Shown here: piece after piece, positions 20,360-29,316 of the stretch
Position numbering within the stretch: position 1 is the stretch's first letter
Layout of the letters: each line of letters begins with the position of its first letter
Origin: Limosilactobacillus panis
Lineage (GTDB): Bacteria; Bacillota; Bacilli; Lactobacillales; Lactobacillaceae
DNA: 64,000 nucleotides
Assembly (NCBI RefSeq): GCF_019797825.1
Contig: NZ_CP081855.1
Location: 806,001-870,000 of the forward strand
Direction of reading: 5' to 3'
The notes under the pieces: generated by a model
Database searches by the model: none
What the model was told of the DNA's origin: nothing
Seen by the model: only the letters and a program-made list of their open reading frames with translations
Made by a program: the position numbers and the translations under genes

Positions 20360-20406
20360 AAGCGTCACCACTTGGCTGAATTCAAGTGGTGGCGCTTGTT
20401 TTTTTA
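20360..20406. terminator. bidirectional terminator between the rlu gene and the lactonase gene
   Basis: AAGCGTCACCACTTG (20360-20374) pairs with CAAGTGGTGGCGCTT (20383-20397) around 8 bases, with one G-U pair; T-run on the plus strand and A-run before the stem for the minus strand. Confidence 0.93.
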
Positions 20407-20420
20407 CTGTTGTCCAGAAC

Positions 20421-21446
20421 CTAGAACCGCATTACGCAGACCGGTTCGGGGCAGGTTACATTCTTTTGTAGCAGGGTCAGCTTACCAGTCGCTGAGTCGC
20501 GCTTGTAGAGGGTGAGGTTATCGGTATTTTGGTTTGAAGCAAGCAGGTACGACTCGTCCGCACTGAGGTTGAAGTCACGGGGGAAGTCGCCCTCAGTTGA
20601 AATCGACTGAATGTGCTTGACGGTGAAGTCAGGTTGGACGGCGAAGACTGCAATAGTGTTTTCACCACGGTTGGAGGTGTAGATGTACTTACCGTCCTTA
20701 GACATCCGGATGGCGGCAGCACCGTTGTGGGCGGTCCAATCGGCCGGAATGGTCTTCAGTGTCTGCAAGTGAGTGAAGCTGGTATCATTAGCGTTGTACT
20801 TGAGGACAGCCAGCTTACTGGACAATTCCCCTAAAACGTAGACGTATTTGCCGTTCGGGTGGAAGATTAGGTGACGGGTCCCAAAGCCCGGTTCGAACTG
20901 GTAACGGGAAACGGCCGTCAGCTTTCCGTCATCGCTAACGTTGTAAACCACGATTAGGTCCATCCCCAGGTCACAAACGATCAACCGTTGGTCGGGTGTC
21001 AGGTCGGCATAGTGAACGTGCGGTGCTTCTTGCTCTGGTTCAGGACCGGTTTCACCCTGATGAGTAACTTTATCGGTTTCGACCAGCTGGCCGTCATCTT
21101 TAATCTTAAATACTTCCACATTGGCAGTGTGGTAGTTGGCACTGTACAGGAGGTGTCGCTTTTCGTCCAAGCCAACATATGCTGGTGCGGGACCAGTGGC
21201 GAGAACGGTACTCAGGGTTTTGGCAGTGCCGTCTGCAAGGGAGTAGTCAGCAACGCCGGCAGAATCGCCATCTTGCTTAACCGCATAAATGCGTTTGTCG
21301 CTACCAACCTGTAGGTAAGCTGGCTTTTGAGAAGGGACAGCGAGACTAACATCGGTTAGCTTTCCTTCATCAGTATCAAGGGTTACCTTGTAGATTCCCT
21401 TGCTATCTTTCAATGTATATGTACCAATTAAAAATTGTTCAGTCAT
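20421..21446 (-). CDS. pgl: lactonase family protein (6-phosphogluconolactonase, seven-bladed propeller type)
   Basis: 341 residues made of repeated beta-propeller blades, starting IGTYTLKDSKGIY and with LIFHPNGKYVYVLGEL and AAAIRMSKDGKYIYTSNR blades. This is the YbhE/Pgl family that opens 6-phosphogluconolactone in the oxidative pentose phosphate route, which heterofermentative lactobacilli use to make CO2 and pentose phosphate from hexose. GGAGGAAA precedes ATG. Divergent from rlmA; shares the terminator with the gene on its left. Confidence 0.85.
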   Translation of the reverse strand: MTEQFLIGTYTLKDSKGIYKVTLDTDEGKLTDVSLAVPSQKPAYLQVGSDKRIYAVKQDGDSAGVADYSLADGTAKTLSTVLATGPAPAYVGLDEKRHLLYSANYHTANVEVFKIKDDGQLVETDKVTHQGETGPEPEQEAPHVHYADLTPDQRLIVCDLGMDLIVVYNVSDDGKLTAVSRYQFEPGFGTRHLIFHPNGKYVYVLGELSSKLAVLKYNANDTSFTHLQTLKTIPADWTAHNGAAAIRMSKDGKYIYTSNRGENTIAVFAVQPDFTVKHIQSISTEGDFPRDFNLSADESYLLASNQNTDNLTLYKRDSATGKLTLLQKNVTCPEPVCVMRF

Positions 21447-21559
21447 GGTTAATCATTTTCCTCCTTCTGAAAATGCTTACCCTATTAATATAACAATTCA
21501 CCATGATTAATTCTAGCGTATGTTAAACTATTATCAGAAATGCGAGGGGAAGATCAAAA

Positions 21560-22417
21560 ATGAAGAAAAGTGAACGTCAGCGTCAATTTGTTCAAGAACA
21601 CATTGGCCTGTTTCGTTGCCCGGTGTGTAAAGCACCAATGGAAAAGGTCGCGCAGAATAGTATTATTTGCTGGCGGGGGCACCGGATTGACTTTAACCGC
21701 CACGGCTACCTTCATTTCTTAAATGGAGCTGCGGATACCGAGTACGGGCGGGAAATGTTTGTTGCCAGACGGCGGTTATTATCTGCTGGGCTCTTTAAGC
21801 CAATCATTGAAGCGGTGAGCCAAAACCTACCGGAGCAACCGTTACGGATTTTGGACGTTGGTACCGGAGAGGGAACCCCTTTAGCGCAGTTGGCCAAGAT
21901 TCGGCAATCACCTGCCGATACATTAGTGGGCTTTGACATCGCTAAAGCAGGCGTTACCTTGGCAACCCAACTACCGATAACAGCGTTTTTCTGCGTTGCT
22001 GACTTAAGACAGTTGCCGTTTAACGGGGAATCATTTGATACCCTGATAGAGCTATTCTCACCGTCTGATTACGCTGAGTTTAACCGGGTTTTGGCACCGG
22101 GCGGTTACCTGATAAAAGTTGTTCCTGACGCTGGTTACCTTAAAGAAGTGCGGCAGCTTTTGTATGGGGACCACCAGCAAAAGTCGAGCTACGACAATCA
22201 CCGGGTCCTTGACCTTTTTAAGCAGCACTATCCTGACTGCCAGCAGCAAACGATTCACTACCAATTCACTGTTCCCCAGGATATGAAACAGGCCCTGGTG
22301 GAAATGACGCCTTTACACTGGGGACGGGGGGTACGCCAGTTAACCGCCGCTGACTATGCAAAGTTAGGCCAAGTGACGGTTGACGTCAGTTTATTAATTG
22401 CCAAAAAATCAGAATAA
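21560..22417 (+). CDS. rlmA: RlmA-type 23S rRNA (guanine-N1-)-methyltransferase
   Basis: 285 residues. N-terminal zinc ribbon C-P-V-C (residues 20-23) with C...GH further on (ICWRGHRID), then SAM motif I LDVGTGEGTPL and the ELFSPSDYAEFNRVLAPGG block. Family enzymes methylate G745 or G748 in 23S helix 35; in Gram-positives the G748 form (RlmA-II) affects tylosin-type macrolides. The exact target base is inferred. Monocistronic by appearance, followed by a possible small RNA. Confidence 0.85.
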   Translation: MKKSERQRQFVQEHIGLFRCPVCKAPMEKVAQNSIICWRGHRIDFNRHGYLHFLNGAADTEYGREMFVARRRLLSAGLFKPIIEAVSQNLPEQPLRILDVGTGEGTPLAQLAKIRQSPADTLVGFDIAKAGVTLATQLPITAFFCVADLRQLPFNGESFDTLIELFSPSDYAEFNRVLAPGGYLIKVVPDAGYLKEVRQLLYGDHQQKSSYDNHRVLDLFKQHYPDCQQQTIHYQFTVPQDMKQALVEMTPLHWGRGVRQLTAADYAKLGQVTVDVSLLIAKKSE

Positions 22418-22456
22418 TGTTTGCACTTTTTAAAAAATCGTGCTAAATTATATTGC

Positions 22457-22561
22457 AGAAATCGTTTAGCAATTGATATCGAACAGTGTCGTTAGTAATT
22501 GCTAAGGAGTACTTCACTAAAGCAGCGTTTCGCCGTGCCCACACCGAGACCCTGCTTTTTT
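22457..22561 (+). ncRNA. candidate structured small RNA or leader before trmL
   Basis: A promoter-like TTGCAC-17-TAAATT lies at 22421-22449. The transcript would hold a 9-bp helix TTAGCAATT/AATTGCTAA (22466-22474 with 22497-22505) and a terminator hairpin AGCAGCGTTTC against GAGACCCTGCT (22521-22531 with 22546-22556; one C-C mismatch) closed inside by GTG/CAC and followed by six Ts. Could be a free sRNA or an attenuator of trmL, whose ribosome site lies 10 bp beyond. I do not recognise a known family. Confidence 0.45.
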
Positions 22562-22585
22562 ATTTATCTTAGGAGATATAGTAAG

Positions 22586-23095
22586 ATGACAAACCACATT
22601 GCACTTTTTGAACCGCTCTTTCCTGCCAATACCGGGAATATTGCCCGGACCTGTGCGGGGACCAATACCGAGTTGCACCTGATTAAGCCCCTGGGCTTTT
22701 CAACTGATGATAAACACATGAAGCGGGCCGGACTGGATTACTGGAATAAGGTAAAAATTACCTACCATGATGATCTGCCGTCATTCGTTGCCACAATTCC
22801 AGATATGAGTAAACTTTACATCGTTTCCAAGTTCGCCAACCATGACTATACGGACGTCGATTATACTGGGGAAGGGGACCACTACTTCCTCTTCGGTAAG
22901 GAAACGACGGGGTTACCGGGACAGTTCATGCGTAAGTATCCTGATAACGCAATCAGAATTCCCCAAAATGATGATAATATTCGGGCACTAAACCTGTCCA
23001 ATAGTGCGGCAATTGTGATTTATGAAGCCCTGCGGCAGCAAAGCTTTCCGAATCTTGCCCGGGTTCATACCTACCACTTTGATAAATTAAAGTAA
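22586..23095 (+). CDS. trmL: tRNA (cytidine/uridine(34)-2'-O)-methyltransferase TrmL
   Basis: 169 residues. SPOUT-class trefoil-knot enzyme: FPANTGNIARTC near the N-terminus, LFGKETTGLP and IPQNDDNIRALNLSNSAAIV at the knot. Methylates the wobble ribose of leucine tRNAs. Start at ATG 22586 behind AGGAGA; the open frame reaches back to 22499 but that part covers the hairpin described upstream. Followed by ftsK after 15 bp. Confidence 0.93.
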   Translation: MTNHIALFEPLFPANTGNIARTCAGTNTELHLIKPLGFSTDDKHMKRAGLDYWNKVKITYHDDLPSFVATIPDMSKLYIVSKFANHDYTDVDYTGEGDHYFLFGKETTGLPGQFMRKYPDNAIRIPQNDDNIRALNLSNSAAIVIYEALRQQSFPNLARVHTYHFDKLK

Positions 23096-23110
23096 CAAGG
23101 AGGATTAAGG

Positions 23111-25420
23111 ATGGCAAGAAAAAGGCGCCCGGCAACACGTAAAGCAAAGAAGCGGGGAAGTAGTAAGAAGGATGACCAGCTTATCAATAACCTCCTGGGC
23201 CTAATTGTGACGCTTTTGATGCTTCTGGGGTTAACAAACTTAGGCGTTTTGGGGACGGTCATCGCGAATGGTTTTCGAATTCTCTGTGGAACAAGTTATC
23301 AGGTTGCAATCATCGTGGTGATGATTTTTTCCTTGTCCTTTACCTTCTTTGCCCACTGGCCACGTCTGAAGGGCCGGTGGATAACCGGCTTTATAGTCTT
23401 TTACCTGGGCCTGCTGGTGTGGCTGCATGTCCTAATGGTCAACCAGCAAGGAGTTCACGCTAAGTTTATTCAGGTAACTTGGAGTAACCTTGGTAAGGTC
23501 ATCTTTAATGGGGATACAACAGTTCCTATTGGTGGGGGAATGATGGGTGCCTACCTATACAACGCTAGTAACCTCCTAATTGCCCACATTGGGACTGCAA
23601 TCCTCTCCTGGGTACTGATGATTCTCGGGATCGTTATTTTTTTTGCCTTACCATGGCGGAAATTCTTGGCGGCCGTTGGGATTGGCTTGAAGAAGGCGGA
23701 AAACCGGGTAAGAGGCGCGGGTCAGCGTCTTCACAAATACGTTGACCAACCGGCTGTTAGCCCCCACTTGAGTAGTCAGGAGCCAGAAAAAGATCCAGCA
23801 CTGATGAAATCAGCAGTGCCACCAACCACGGCAAAAGAGAAGACAGCGGCAAAAAGTGTTGCTGCCCAACCAGATCCCACAATTACTGTTGCTAGCAGTA
23901 AGCAGACGGCAGCAGACAGCCAACCAGTCACGGAAAAGGAGGACGAACCAATGCCCCTTACCGGGGTTGTCGCCCAGGAAGATAAGGATTACCAGCTACC
24001 GCCCCTTGACTTGCTAACCAAGGTGAAGGCTGCTGACCAACAGGCCGACCTCAAAAACATCAAGAAGAATACCCATACCTTGCAAACAACACTGCAGTCG
24101 TTTGGGGTGGATGCAACAGTTGAAAACGTCAACCTGGGCCCTTCGGTAACGAAGTATGAGCTGCGGCCGGCGGTTGGGGTGAAAGTAAGTCGAATCACCC
24201 ACTTGGCAGATGACTTGGCCCTCGCCCTCGCTGCAAAGGACATCCGGATTGAGGCTCCCATTCCGGGCAAGTCGTTAATCGGAATTGAAGTCCCCAACAA
24301 GCAGGTGGCAACGGTTGGCTTCCGTGATATGTTTGAGGCGGCTCCTAGTGACGACCGTCCATTAAATGTTCCCCTTGGCCGAACCGTTACGGGGGATGTT
24401 GAGATGGCGGACCTTACAAAGATGCCCCACCTTTTGATCGCCGGTGCTACCGGGTCCGGTAAGTCAGTAGCAATCAACGTTATTTTGACCAGTATTTTGC
24501 TCAAGGCTAAGCCCCACCAGGTTAAACTATTATTGATTGACCCCAAAAAAGTTGAACTGAGTGTCTATAATGGTATTCCTCACCTGTTGAGCCCTGTCGT
24601 TTCTGAACCGAAAAAAGCGGCCCGGGCCCTTGCTAAGGTTGTCGCAGAAATGGAACGGCGGTATGAACTATTCGCTAAGTTTGGTGTCCGCAACCTTAAA
24701 GGGTACAATAAGCTTGTTCGAAATAATAATGCCCAAGAGGAAAACGACGAACAGCCAACCCTCCCGCTAGTGCTGGTTGTTGTCGACGAACTAGCGGACC
24801 TGATGATGACCGTGTCAAATGATGTTGAAGATTCCATTGTCCGGATTGCCCAAATGGGACGGGCTGCCGGTATTCACATGATTCTTGCCACGCAGCGGCC
24901 ATCGGTAGACGTTATCACGGGGCTGATTAAGGCCAACGTGCCGTCCCGGATTGCCTTTGCGGTCTCTAGTGGAATTGATTCGCGAACGATCATTGACACG
25001 AACGGTGCGGAAAAGCTACTTGGCCGCGGGGACATGCTGTTTGAGCCGATAGATCAGAATAAGCCGACGAGGGTTCAGGGGGCCTTCATTTCTGATCAGG
25101 ACGTCGAAGCGGTTGTGGACTTTATTAAAAAGGAACAGCCGGCTGAGTACGACGAGAATATGGTGGTTACGGATCAGGAAATTGAAAACGAGGAGGAACA
25201 CGAGGAAGAAGACGACCTCTTCCCTGATGCCCTTAAGTTTGTGGTTCAGGAACAGAAGGCCTCGACCTCCTTAATTCAGCGGCGCTTCCGGATTGGTTAC
25301 AACCGTGCTGCGCGGATAATTGATGATATGGAACAGCGGGGCTATATTGGCCCGGCCAACGGGTCTAAGCCGCGTGAAGTGTTTAAGCAAGACGACAGTG
25401 AGAATACGGATAAGCAATAA
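23111..25420 (+). CDS. ftsK: FtsK/SpoIIIE DNA translocase
   Basis: 769 residues. Basic N-terminus, four membrane helices in the first ~180 residues, a proline/alanine/charge-rich linker to about 290, the RecA-like motor with Walker A GATGSGKS near residue 445 and Walker B LVVVDELADLMM, and a C-terminal gamma winged helix (TSLIQRRFRIGYNRAARIID) that reads KOPS/SRS-like DNA. It pumps chromosome ends through the closing septum. An insertion sequence begins 4 bp after its stop, so its original downstream context is altered. Confidence 0.95.
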   Translation: MARKRRPATRKAKKRGSSKKDDQLINNLLGLIVTLLMLLGLTNLGVLGTVIANGFRILCGTSYQVAIIVVMIFSLSFTFFAHWPRLKGRWITGFIVFYLGLLVWLHVLMVNQQGVHAKFIQVTWSNLGKVIFNGDTTVPIGGGMMGAYLYNASNLLIAHIGTAILSWVLMILGIVIFFALPWRKFLAAVGIGLKKAENRVRGAGQRLHKYVDQPAVSPHLSSQEPEKDPALMKSAVPPTTAKEKTAAKSVAAQPDPTITVASSKQTAADSQPVTEKEDEPMPLTGVVAQEDKDYQLPPLDLLTKVKAADQQADLKNIKKNTHTLQTTLQSFGVDATVENVNLGPSVTKYELRPAVGVKVSRITHLADDLALALAAKDIRIEAPIPGKSLIGIEVPNKQVATVGFRDMFEAAPSDDRPLNVPLGRTVTGDVEMADLTKMPHLLIAGATGSGKSVAINVILTSILLKAKPHQVKLLLIDPKKVELSVYNGIPHLLSPVVSEPKKAARALAKVVAEMERRYELFAKFGVRNLKGYNKLVRNNNAQEENDEQPTLPLVLVVVDELADLMMTVSNDVEDSIVRIAQMGRAAGIHMILATQRPSVDVITGLIKANVPSRIAFAVSSGIDSRTIIDTNGAEKLLGRGDMLFEPIDQNKPTRVQGAFISDQDVEAVVDFIKKEQPAEYDENMVVTDQEIENEEEHEEEDDLFPDALKFVVQEQKASTSLIQRRFRIGYNRAARIIDDMEQRGYIGPANGSKPREVFKQDDSENTDKQ

Positions 25421-25462
25421 TGAAAAGAAACAGAGGCTGGGAAAAAACTCCTAGTCCAAAGC

Positions 25463-25508
25463 AAAAACCGGATGATGAATTTTTTGAACAATTCATCATC
25501 CGGTTTTT
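25463..25508 (+). terminator. left-end IS hairpin and intron landing site
   Basis: A perfect 19-bp stem (25463-25481 with 25490-25508; core CCGGATGATGAATT) around an 8-base loop, ending in five Ts. It would block transcription entering from ftsK. The group II intron starts 4 bases later. Confidence 0.9.
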
Positions 25509-25511
25509 ATG

Positions 25512-27421
25512 GTGCGCCCGGCATGGGTATTAACTAGGCGGTGAAAGTCCACTATGGGCCGTAGTAGTCGGAACCATGAGCTGACGACAAGGGTGTCCAC
25601 TGTGAGGTGGAATCTGAAGGAAGTCTAAGGCAAAGTACTGCACCGATGAACAAGAAGTAGCTATAAGGCTGAGAGTAACTGGATAAGGTTGCCATACAAA
25701 CTAAAGTCCAATACTACTCGAAGTTGCTTTCAGTAAAGCTAACGGTGACATGGTACGAAAGTTAATATTCTTACCCGGGGAGGTCTGGCTTACACGTTTC
25801 CGACAAGAGGAATAAATGAAATTCCACAGAAACAAGCACGACAGTGATGTGGTGTTGAGTAAGTCAGAAGTCAGCCGAGGTCATAGTAGTCTGATTAGTC
25901 AGACGAAGGACTGAACGACAATAACTCATAAATTATATCGGAGGTGTAATCAGGTGCGACAATCGCAGAAAACAGAAACACAAGCTGACCGCTTGTCGAG
26001 GATAGGTTTGGAAAACCGAAAGTACACAAGGGCGCGTAGTACCGATTATGGTGAAGGTAAAGGTATGAGTGTCACTATCCAAGACTTAGTCTTGGATCGC
26101 AATAACCTTAATCAGGCTTATTTGCGAGTTAAGAGAAATAAAGGAGCGGCGGGTATTGACGATATGACTGTCAATGACCTTCTGCCCTACCTCAGGGAAA
26201 ATAAAACGGAATTAATCACCAACCTACGTGAGGGCAATTATAAGCCAGCACCGGTTAAACGAGTGGAAATTCCCAAGCCCAACGGTGGAGTGAGAAAACT
26301 AGGGATACCAACGGTAGTGGACCGCCTGGTCCAACAAGCAGTTGCCCAGGTACTCACGCCCATCTTTGAGCGAGTTTTCTCTGACAATAGTTTTGGTTTC
26401 CGCCCTCATCGTGGAGCCCAAGACGCAATCGCAAAGGTAGTTAAGCTATATAATCAAGGTTATCGACGGGTAGTTGATTTAGACCTTAAGGCCTATTTTG
26501 ATAATGTCAACCATGATTTGATGATTAAATACCTCCAACAATATATTGATGACCCATGGACACTAAGACTTATCCGTAAGTTTTTGACTAGCGGAATCTT
26601 GGACCACGGGCTGTTCGTTAGGAGCGACAAAGGAACTCCGCAAGGAGGACCACTATCGCCACTGCTAGCGAATATCTATTTAAATGAGTTGGATAAAGAG
26701 CTGACCAGACGTGGTCACCACTTTGTGCGCTACGCGGACGATTGTAACATCTATGTTAAAAGTCAGCGGGCCGGAGAACGAGTAATGCGTAGTATTACTC
26801 AGTTTCTTGAAAAGCGATTGAAAGTTAAAGTTAATCCAGATAAAACCAAAATTGGTAGTCCCTTGAGGTTGAAGTTTCTTGGCTTCTCACTCGGTGTAGA
26901 CCGTAATGGTGCCTATGCCCGACCAGCCAAACAATCACAACAACGAGTAAAACAAGCATTGAGGCTTCTAACTAAGCGTAATCGGGGTGTTTCTCTTACC
27001 AAGATGTTTGAAGAAATCCACCAAAAGATGCGTGGCTGGCTTCAGTATTACTCAATTGGGAAGTTAGCCAATTTTATTCACCGCCTTGATCAATGGTTAA
27101 GAGCACGAATAAGACAATATATCTGGAAGCAATGGAAGAAATTCAAAACTAAAGTTGTACACCTACAGAAGTTAGGTTTGTCTTATCATGATGCGTTCGT
27201 CTTCGCTAGTACCCGAAAGGGTTACTGGCGAACTGCACACAGTAAGACACTAAATTATTCTCTAACAAATAGAAAACTGGAGCACCTTGGACTAATAAAT
27301 ATGTCCAAGACGCTCCAGTTAATTCAAAAGTGATTAAATTGTCGAACCGCCGTATACGGAACCGTACGTACGGTGGTGTGAGAGGTCGGTAATTGAACTA
27401 ATCAATTACCTCCTACTCGAT
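25512..27421 (+). mobile_element. group II intron, class C, with intron-encoded reverse transcriptase
   Basis: The 5' end GTGCG (25512-25516) and following GCCCGGCATGGGT and GGTGAAAGTCC blocks are typical of group II domain I. After the reverse transcriptase come a domain V-like hairpin at about 27342-27377 (ACCGCCGTATACGG ... TACGGTGGT) and a domain VI hairpin (GGTAATTG/CAATTACC). Insertion directly after a terminator stem is the known habit of class IIC introns. The 3' boundary is approximate (27415-27421). 25512-25953 is structured RNA with no gene. Confidence 0.88.
25954..27333 (+). CDS. ltrA: group II intron reverse transcriptase/maturase
   Basis: 459 residues. Reverse-transcriptase blocks in order: KRNKGAAGIDDMT, PKPNGGVRKLGIPTVVDR, FGFRPHRGAQDA, DLDLKAYFDNVNHD, GTPQGGPLSPLLANIYLN and the catalytic YADD (FVRYADDCNIYV). 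A maturase/thumb (GIIM) domain follows. There is no HNH endonuclease domain, as usual for class IIC. Start GTG 25954 behind GGAGGTG. The frame is intact, so the intron may be active. It splices its host RNA and copies itself into new terminator sites. Confidence 0.95.
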   Translation: MRQSQKTETQADRLSRIGLENRKYTRARSTDYGEGKGMSVTIQDLVLDRNNLNQAYLRVKRNKGAAGIDDMTVNDLLPYLRENKTELITNLREGNYKPAPVKRVEIPKPNGGVRKLGIPTVVDRLVQQAVAQVLTPIFERVFSDNSFGFRPHRGAQDAIAKVVKLYNQGYRRVVDLDLKAYFDNVNHDLMIKYLQQYIDDPWTLRLIRKFLTSGILDHGLFVRSDKGTPQGGPLSPLLANIYLNELDKELTRRGHHFVRYADDCNIYVKSQRAGERVMRSITQFLEKRLKVKVNPDKTKIGSPLRLKFLGFSLGVDRNGAYARPAKQSQQRVKQALRLLTKRNRGVSLTKMFEEIHQKMRGWLQYYSIGKLANFIHRLDQWLRARIRQYIWKQWKKFKTKVVHLQKLGLSYHDAFVFASTRKGYWRTAHSKTLNYSLTNRKLEHLGLINMSKTLQLIQK

Positions 27422-27484
27422 TACACAGGAAATCGTTCCTGATATGATGTAATTACCACAAAACAACCCAAAGGAGCGATTTTC

Positions 27485-29095
27485 ATGTATCAAAATTATA
27501 CCATAGGACAAACCGAATTCGTACTAAGCTATAACTATGATTTACCACAAAATCATATTGCGCGGCTAATTAGTGATTTTGTCGACTCGATTCCACAAAA
27601 TGTGCTATTAGAAGATTCAGGAGCGGCTACCGGCCGCCCTTCATCGCATCCAGCAATTATGCTTAAGATTCTCTTGTTTGCCTACGCACGTCAAACTTAT
27701 TCTGGAAGAAAGATTGAAATGATGTTGGATGAGAACCTGCCAATGCGTTGGTTAGCTCATGATTATGCTTATAGCTACCATACCATTAATAACTTTCGAC
27801 GCAGTCAGCACGCTAGTAAGCTAATTAAACATGCCTTTGTTTACTTTACCATGGCTTTGAAAGATCACGGACTAATTCAAAATGATGCAGTTTTTATCGA
27901 TGGGACCAAGGTAGAAGCCGATGCCAATAAATATTCATTTACTTGGCGACGGGCAGTTGAAAAGTATCACGCTAAGTTAAGAGAAAAGACGAGTAAGCTT
28001 TATGAGGAACTAGTAGAAAAACAAGTGGTGCAAGAAATGGCACCCGAGCTGGTTACTTCTGCCGAAGGCATGGAAGTAATGGAACAAGAACTTGCGGAGA
28101 AAATCACTAAGTTAGATGAAGAGATTAAGCAAGAACCAAAAATCATCAAAGGTGGTTCAGTTAGAAAACGGCGCCGTCGTTTTCTAAAAAAACTTCGCCA
28201 TCAATTAAGCAACGACCTAATTCCGCGTGCCAAAAAGTATGAACGTGCCGAAGATATCTTCCAAGGTCGTAATAGCTATTCCAAGACTGATCATGATGCG
28301 ACTTTTATGTGTATGAAGGAAGATCCGATGATGAATCGGGAGTTAAAGCCCGGCTATAACCTGCAAATCGCTACACATAAGCAATTTGTCCTTGATTACG
28401 GGCTCTTTTCAAATCCAACTGACACCAGGACCTTAGTGCCATTCCTTCCCCAGTTTCATGCTTTAGATTTCTTTAAGCATATCGTTGCCGATGCCGGTTA
28501 TGGTAGTGAGTACAATTACACAATGATTCTTGATCAGTTTGAAAAGCAGCCTGTTATTCCATACACAACTTATCAAAAGGAACAGAAACATAAATTTAAA
28601 AACGATCCAACTAAATCACAAAATTGGCAGTATAATGCCGAAGATGATTACTACATCGATCATTTAGGAGTTCGCTTTAGCTTTTATCGGTATAGTAGGC
28701 GAACCGATAAATATGGTTTCGAACGTGATTTCAAACTCTACCGAGCGGATAAGCACCAACTGTCAGAACAATTGGATGAGTTGGCAAAAACACCAAGTGG
28801 TCGGCAACGCTATATGCAGGTTAACCCAACGTGGAATTATTACAAGGCTAAAGTAAAAGCAACCCTCTCAAGTGACGAAGGCAAGGCAATTTATCGTCGA
28901 CGAAAGTTCGACGTTGAGCCAGTCTTTGGTCACATGAAGAGGGATTTTGGCATACGCCGAACTCATCTACGCGGACAACGGGCTGTGGAAAATGACATTG
29001 GGCTAGCCTTGATGGCATTAAATCTAACGAAATTTGGTCAATCAATTAGTCGATTGGCGACTAATTTTATAAATAATTTAAAATCCGGACTATGA
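27485..29095 (+). CDS. IS1182 family transposase
   Basis: 536 residues, full length and unbroken. N-terminal DUF772-type region (GRPSSHPAIMLKILLFAY), then a DDE core: D in VFIDGTKVEADAN, D in HIVADAGYGSEYN, and E in FDVEPVFGHMKRDFGIRR, with a long charged insertion between the first two. AAAGGAG precedes ATG 27485. The intron lies upstream of the gene, not in it, so the protein is not interrupted. Stop lies within the right-end terminator. Confidence 0.93.
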   Translation: MYQNYTIGQTEFVLSYNYDLPQNHIARLISDFVDSIPQNVLLEDSGAATGRPSSHPAIMLKILLFAYARQTYSGRKIEMMLDENLPMRWLAHDYAYSYHTINNFRRSQHASKLIKHAFVYFTMALKDHGLIQNDAVFIDGTKVEADANKYSFTWRRAVEKYHAKLREKTSKLYEELVEKQVVQEMAPELVTSAEGMEVMEQELAEKITKLDEEIKQEPKIIKGGSVRKRRRRFLKKLRHQLSNDLIPRAKKYERAEDIFQGRNSYSKTDHDATFMCMKEDPMMNRELKPGYNLQIATHKQFVLDYGLFSNPTDTRTLVPFLPQFHALDFFKHIVADAGYGSEYNYTMILDQFEKQPVIPYTTYQKEQKHKFKNDPTKSQNWQYNAEDDYYIDHLGVRFSFYRYSRRTDKYGFERDFKLYRADKHQLSEQLDELAKTPSGRQRYMQVNPTWNYYKAKVKATLSSDEGKAIYRRRKFDVEPVFGHMKRDFGIRRTHLRGQRAVENDIGLALMALNLTKFGQSISRLATNFINNLKSGL

Positions 29096-29130
29096 TTTTT
29101 GAATCGATCAAAAATTATAGTCCGGATTTT
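29080..29130 (+). terminator. right-end IS terminator
   Basis: A 23-bp stem (29080-29102 with 29108-29130, one G-U) around 5 bases, ending in TTTT. Contains the transposase stop codon. The A-run/T-run symmetry lets it work in both directions. Confidence 0.9.
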
Positions 29131-29196
29131 ACTGTTAGAGAACCAAGAATTAATAGTTAATTCCCAGCCTCTGTTTCTTTAATCATTTCTAATGAT

Positions 29197-29316
29197 TTAA
29201 ATCAGGTTCAGTGAAGCAATGGCGCCGAAGATAAGCGAGCCCAGCATAGCAATGAGCATTAACCAGATTGCAACCATGGTAATTTTTTGGAAGCGCCTTT
29301 TCTTTTTCCGTTGCAT
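29197..29316 (-). CDS. DUF4044-type small membrane protein
   Basis: 39 residues on the minus strand: basic head MQRKKKRRFQKITM followed by one membrane helix (VAIWLMLIAMLGSLIFGAI) and a short end. Size, basic-head/single-helix layout and place beside DUF3397 and mraZ match the DUF4044 family of lactobacilli; function unknown. AGGCAGGA lies 6 bases before ATG 29316. The stop is only 17 bp from the insertion sequence, so its transcript now runs into the right-end IS terminator. Confidence 0.75.
   Translation of the reverse strand: MQRKKKRRFQKITMVAIWLMLIAMLGSLIFGAIASLNLI

Larger units (their letters stand above)
25424..29180 (+). mobile_element. IS1182-type insertion sequence interrupted by a group IIC intron
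   Basis: Bounded by perfect 20-bp inverted repeats (25424-25443 and 29161-29180; core CAGAGGCTGGGAA). Both ends carry internal terminator hairpins, as expected of an IS insulated from outside transcription. Removing the intron (about 25512-27421) leaves about 1.85 kb with one transposase gene, the normal size for this IS family. It sits between ftsK and the leftward DUF4044 gene. I see no clear target-site duplication. Confidence 0.75.

Noticed and set aside
22499-22585. Extended N-terminus of trmL
   Set aside because: It covers a promoter-driven hairpin with T-run; the family N-terminus and the ribosome site both fit ATG 22586.
23989-24546. 185-codon open frame antisense to ftsK
   Set aside because: Shadow of the FtsK motor domain; codon pattern follows the other strand.
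25424-25443. Reading the CAGAGGCTGGGAA repeat as simply the ftsK terminator
   Set aside because: Its only good partner is 3.7 kb away at the far end of the transposase, so it behaves as an IS terminal repeat, though an original terminator cut by the IS remains possible.
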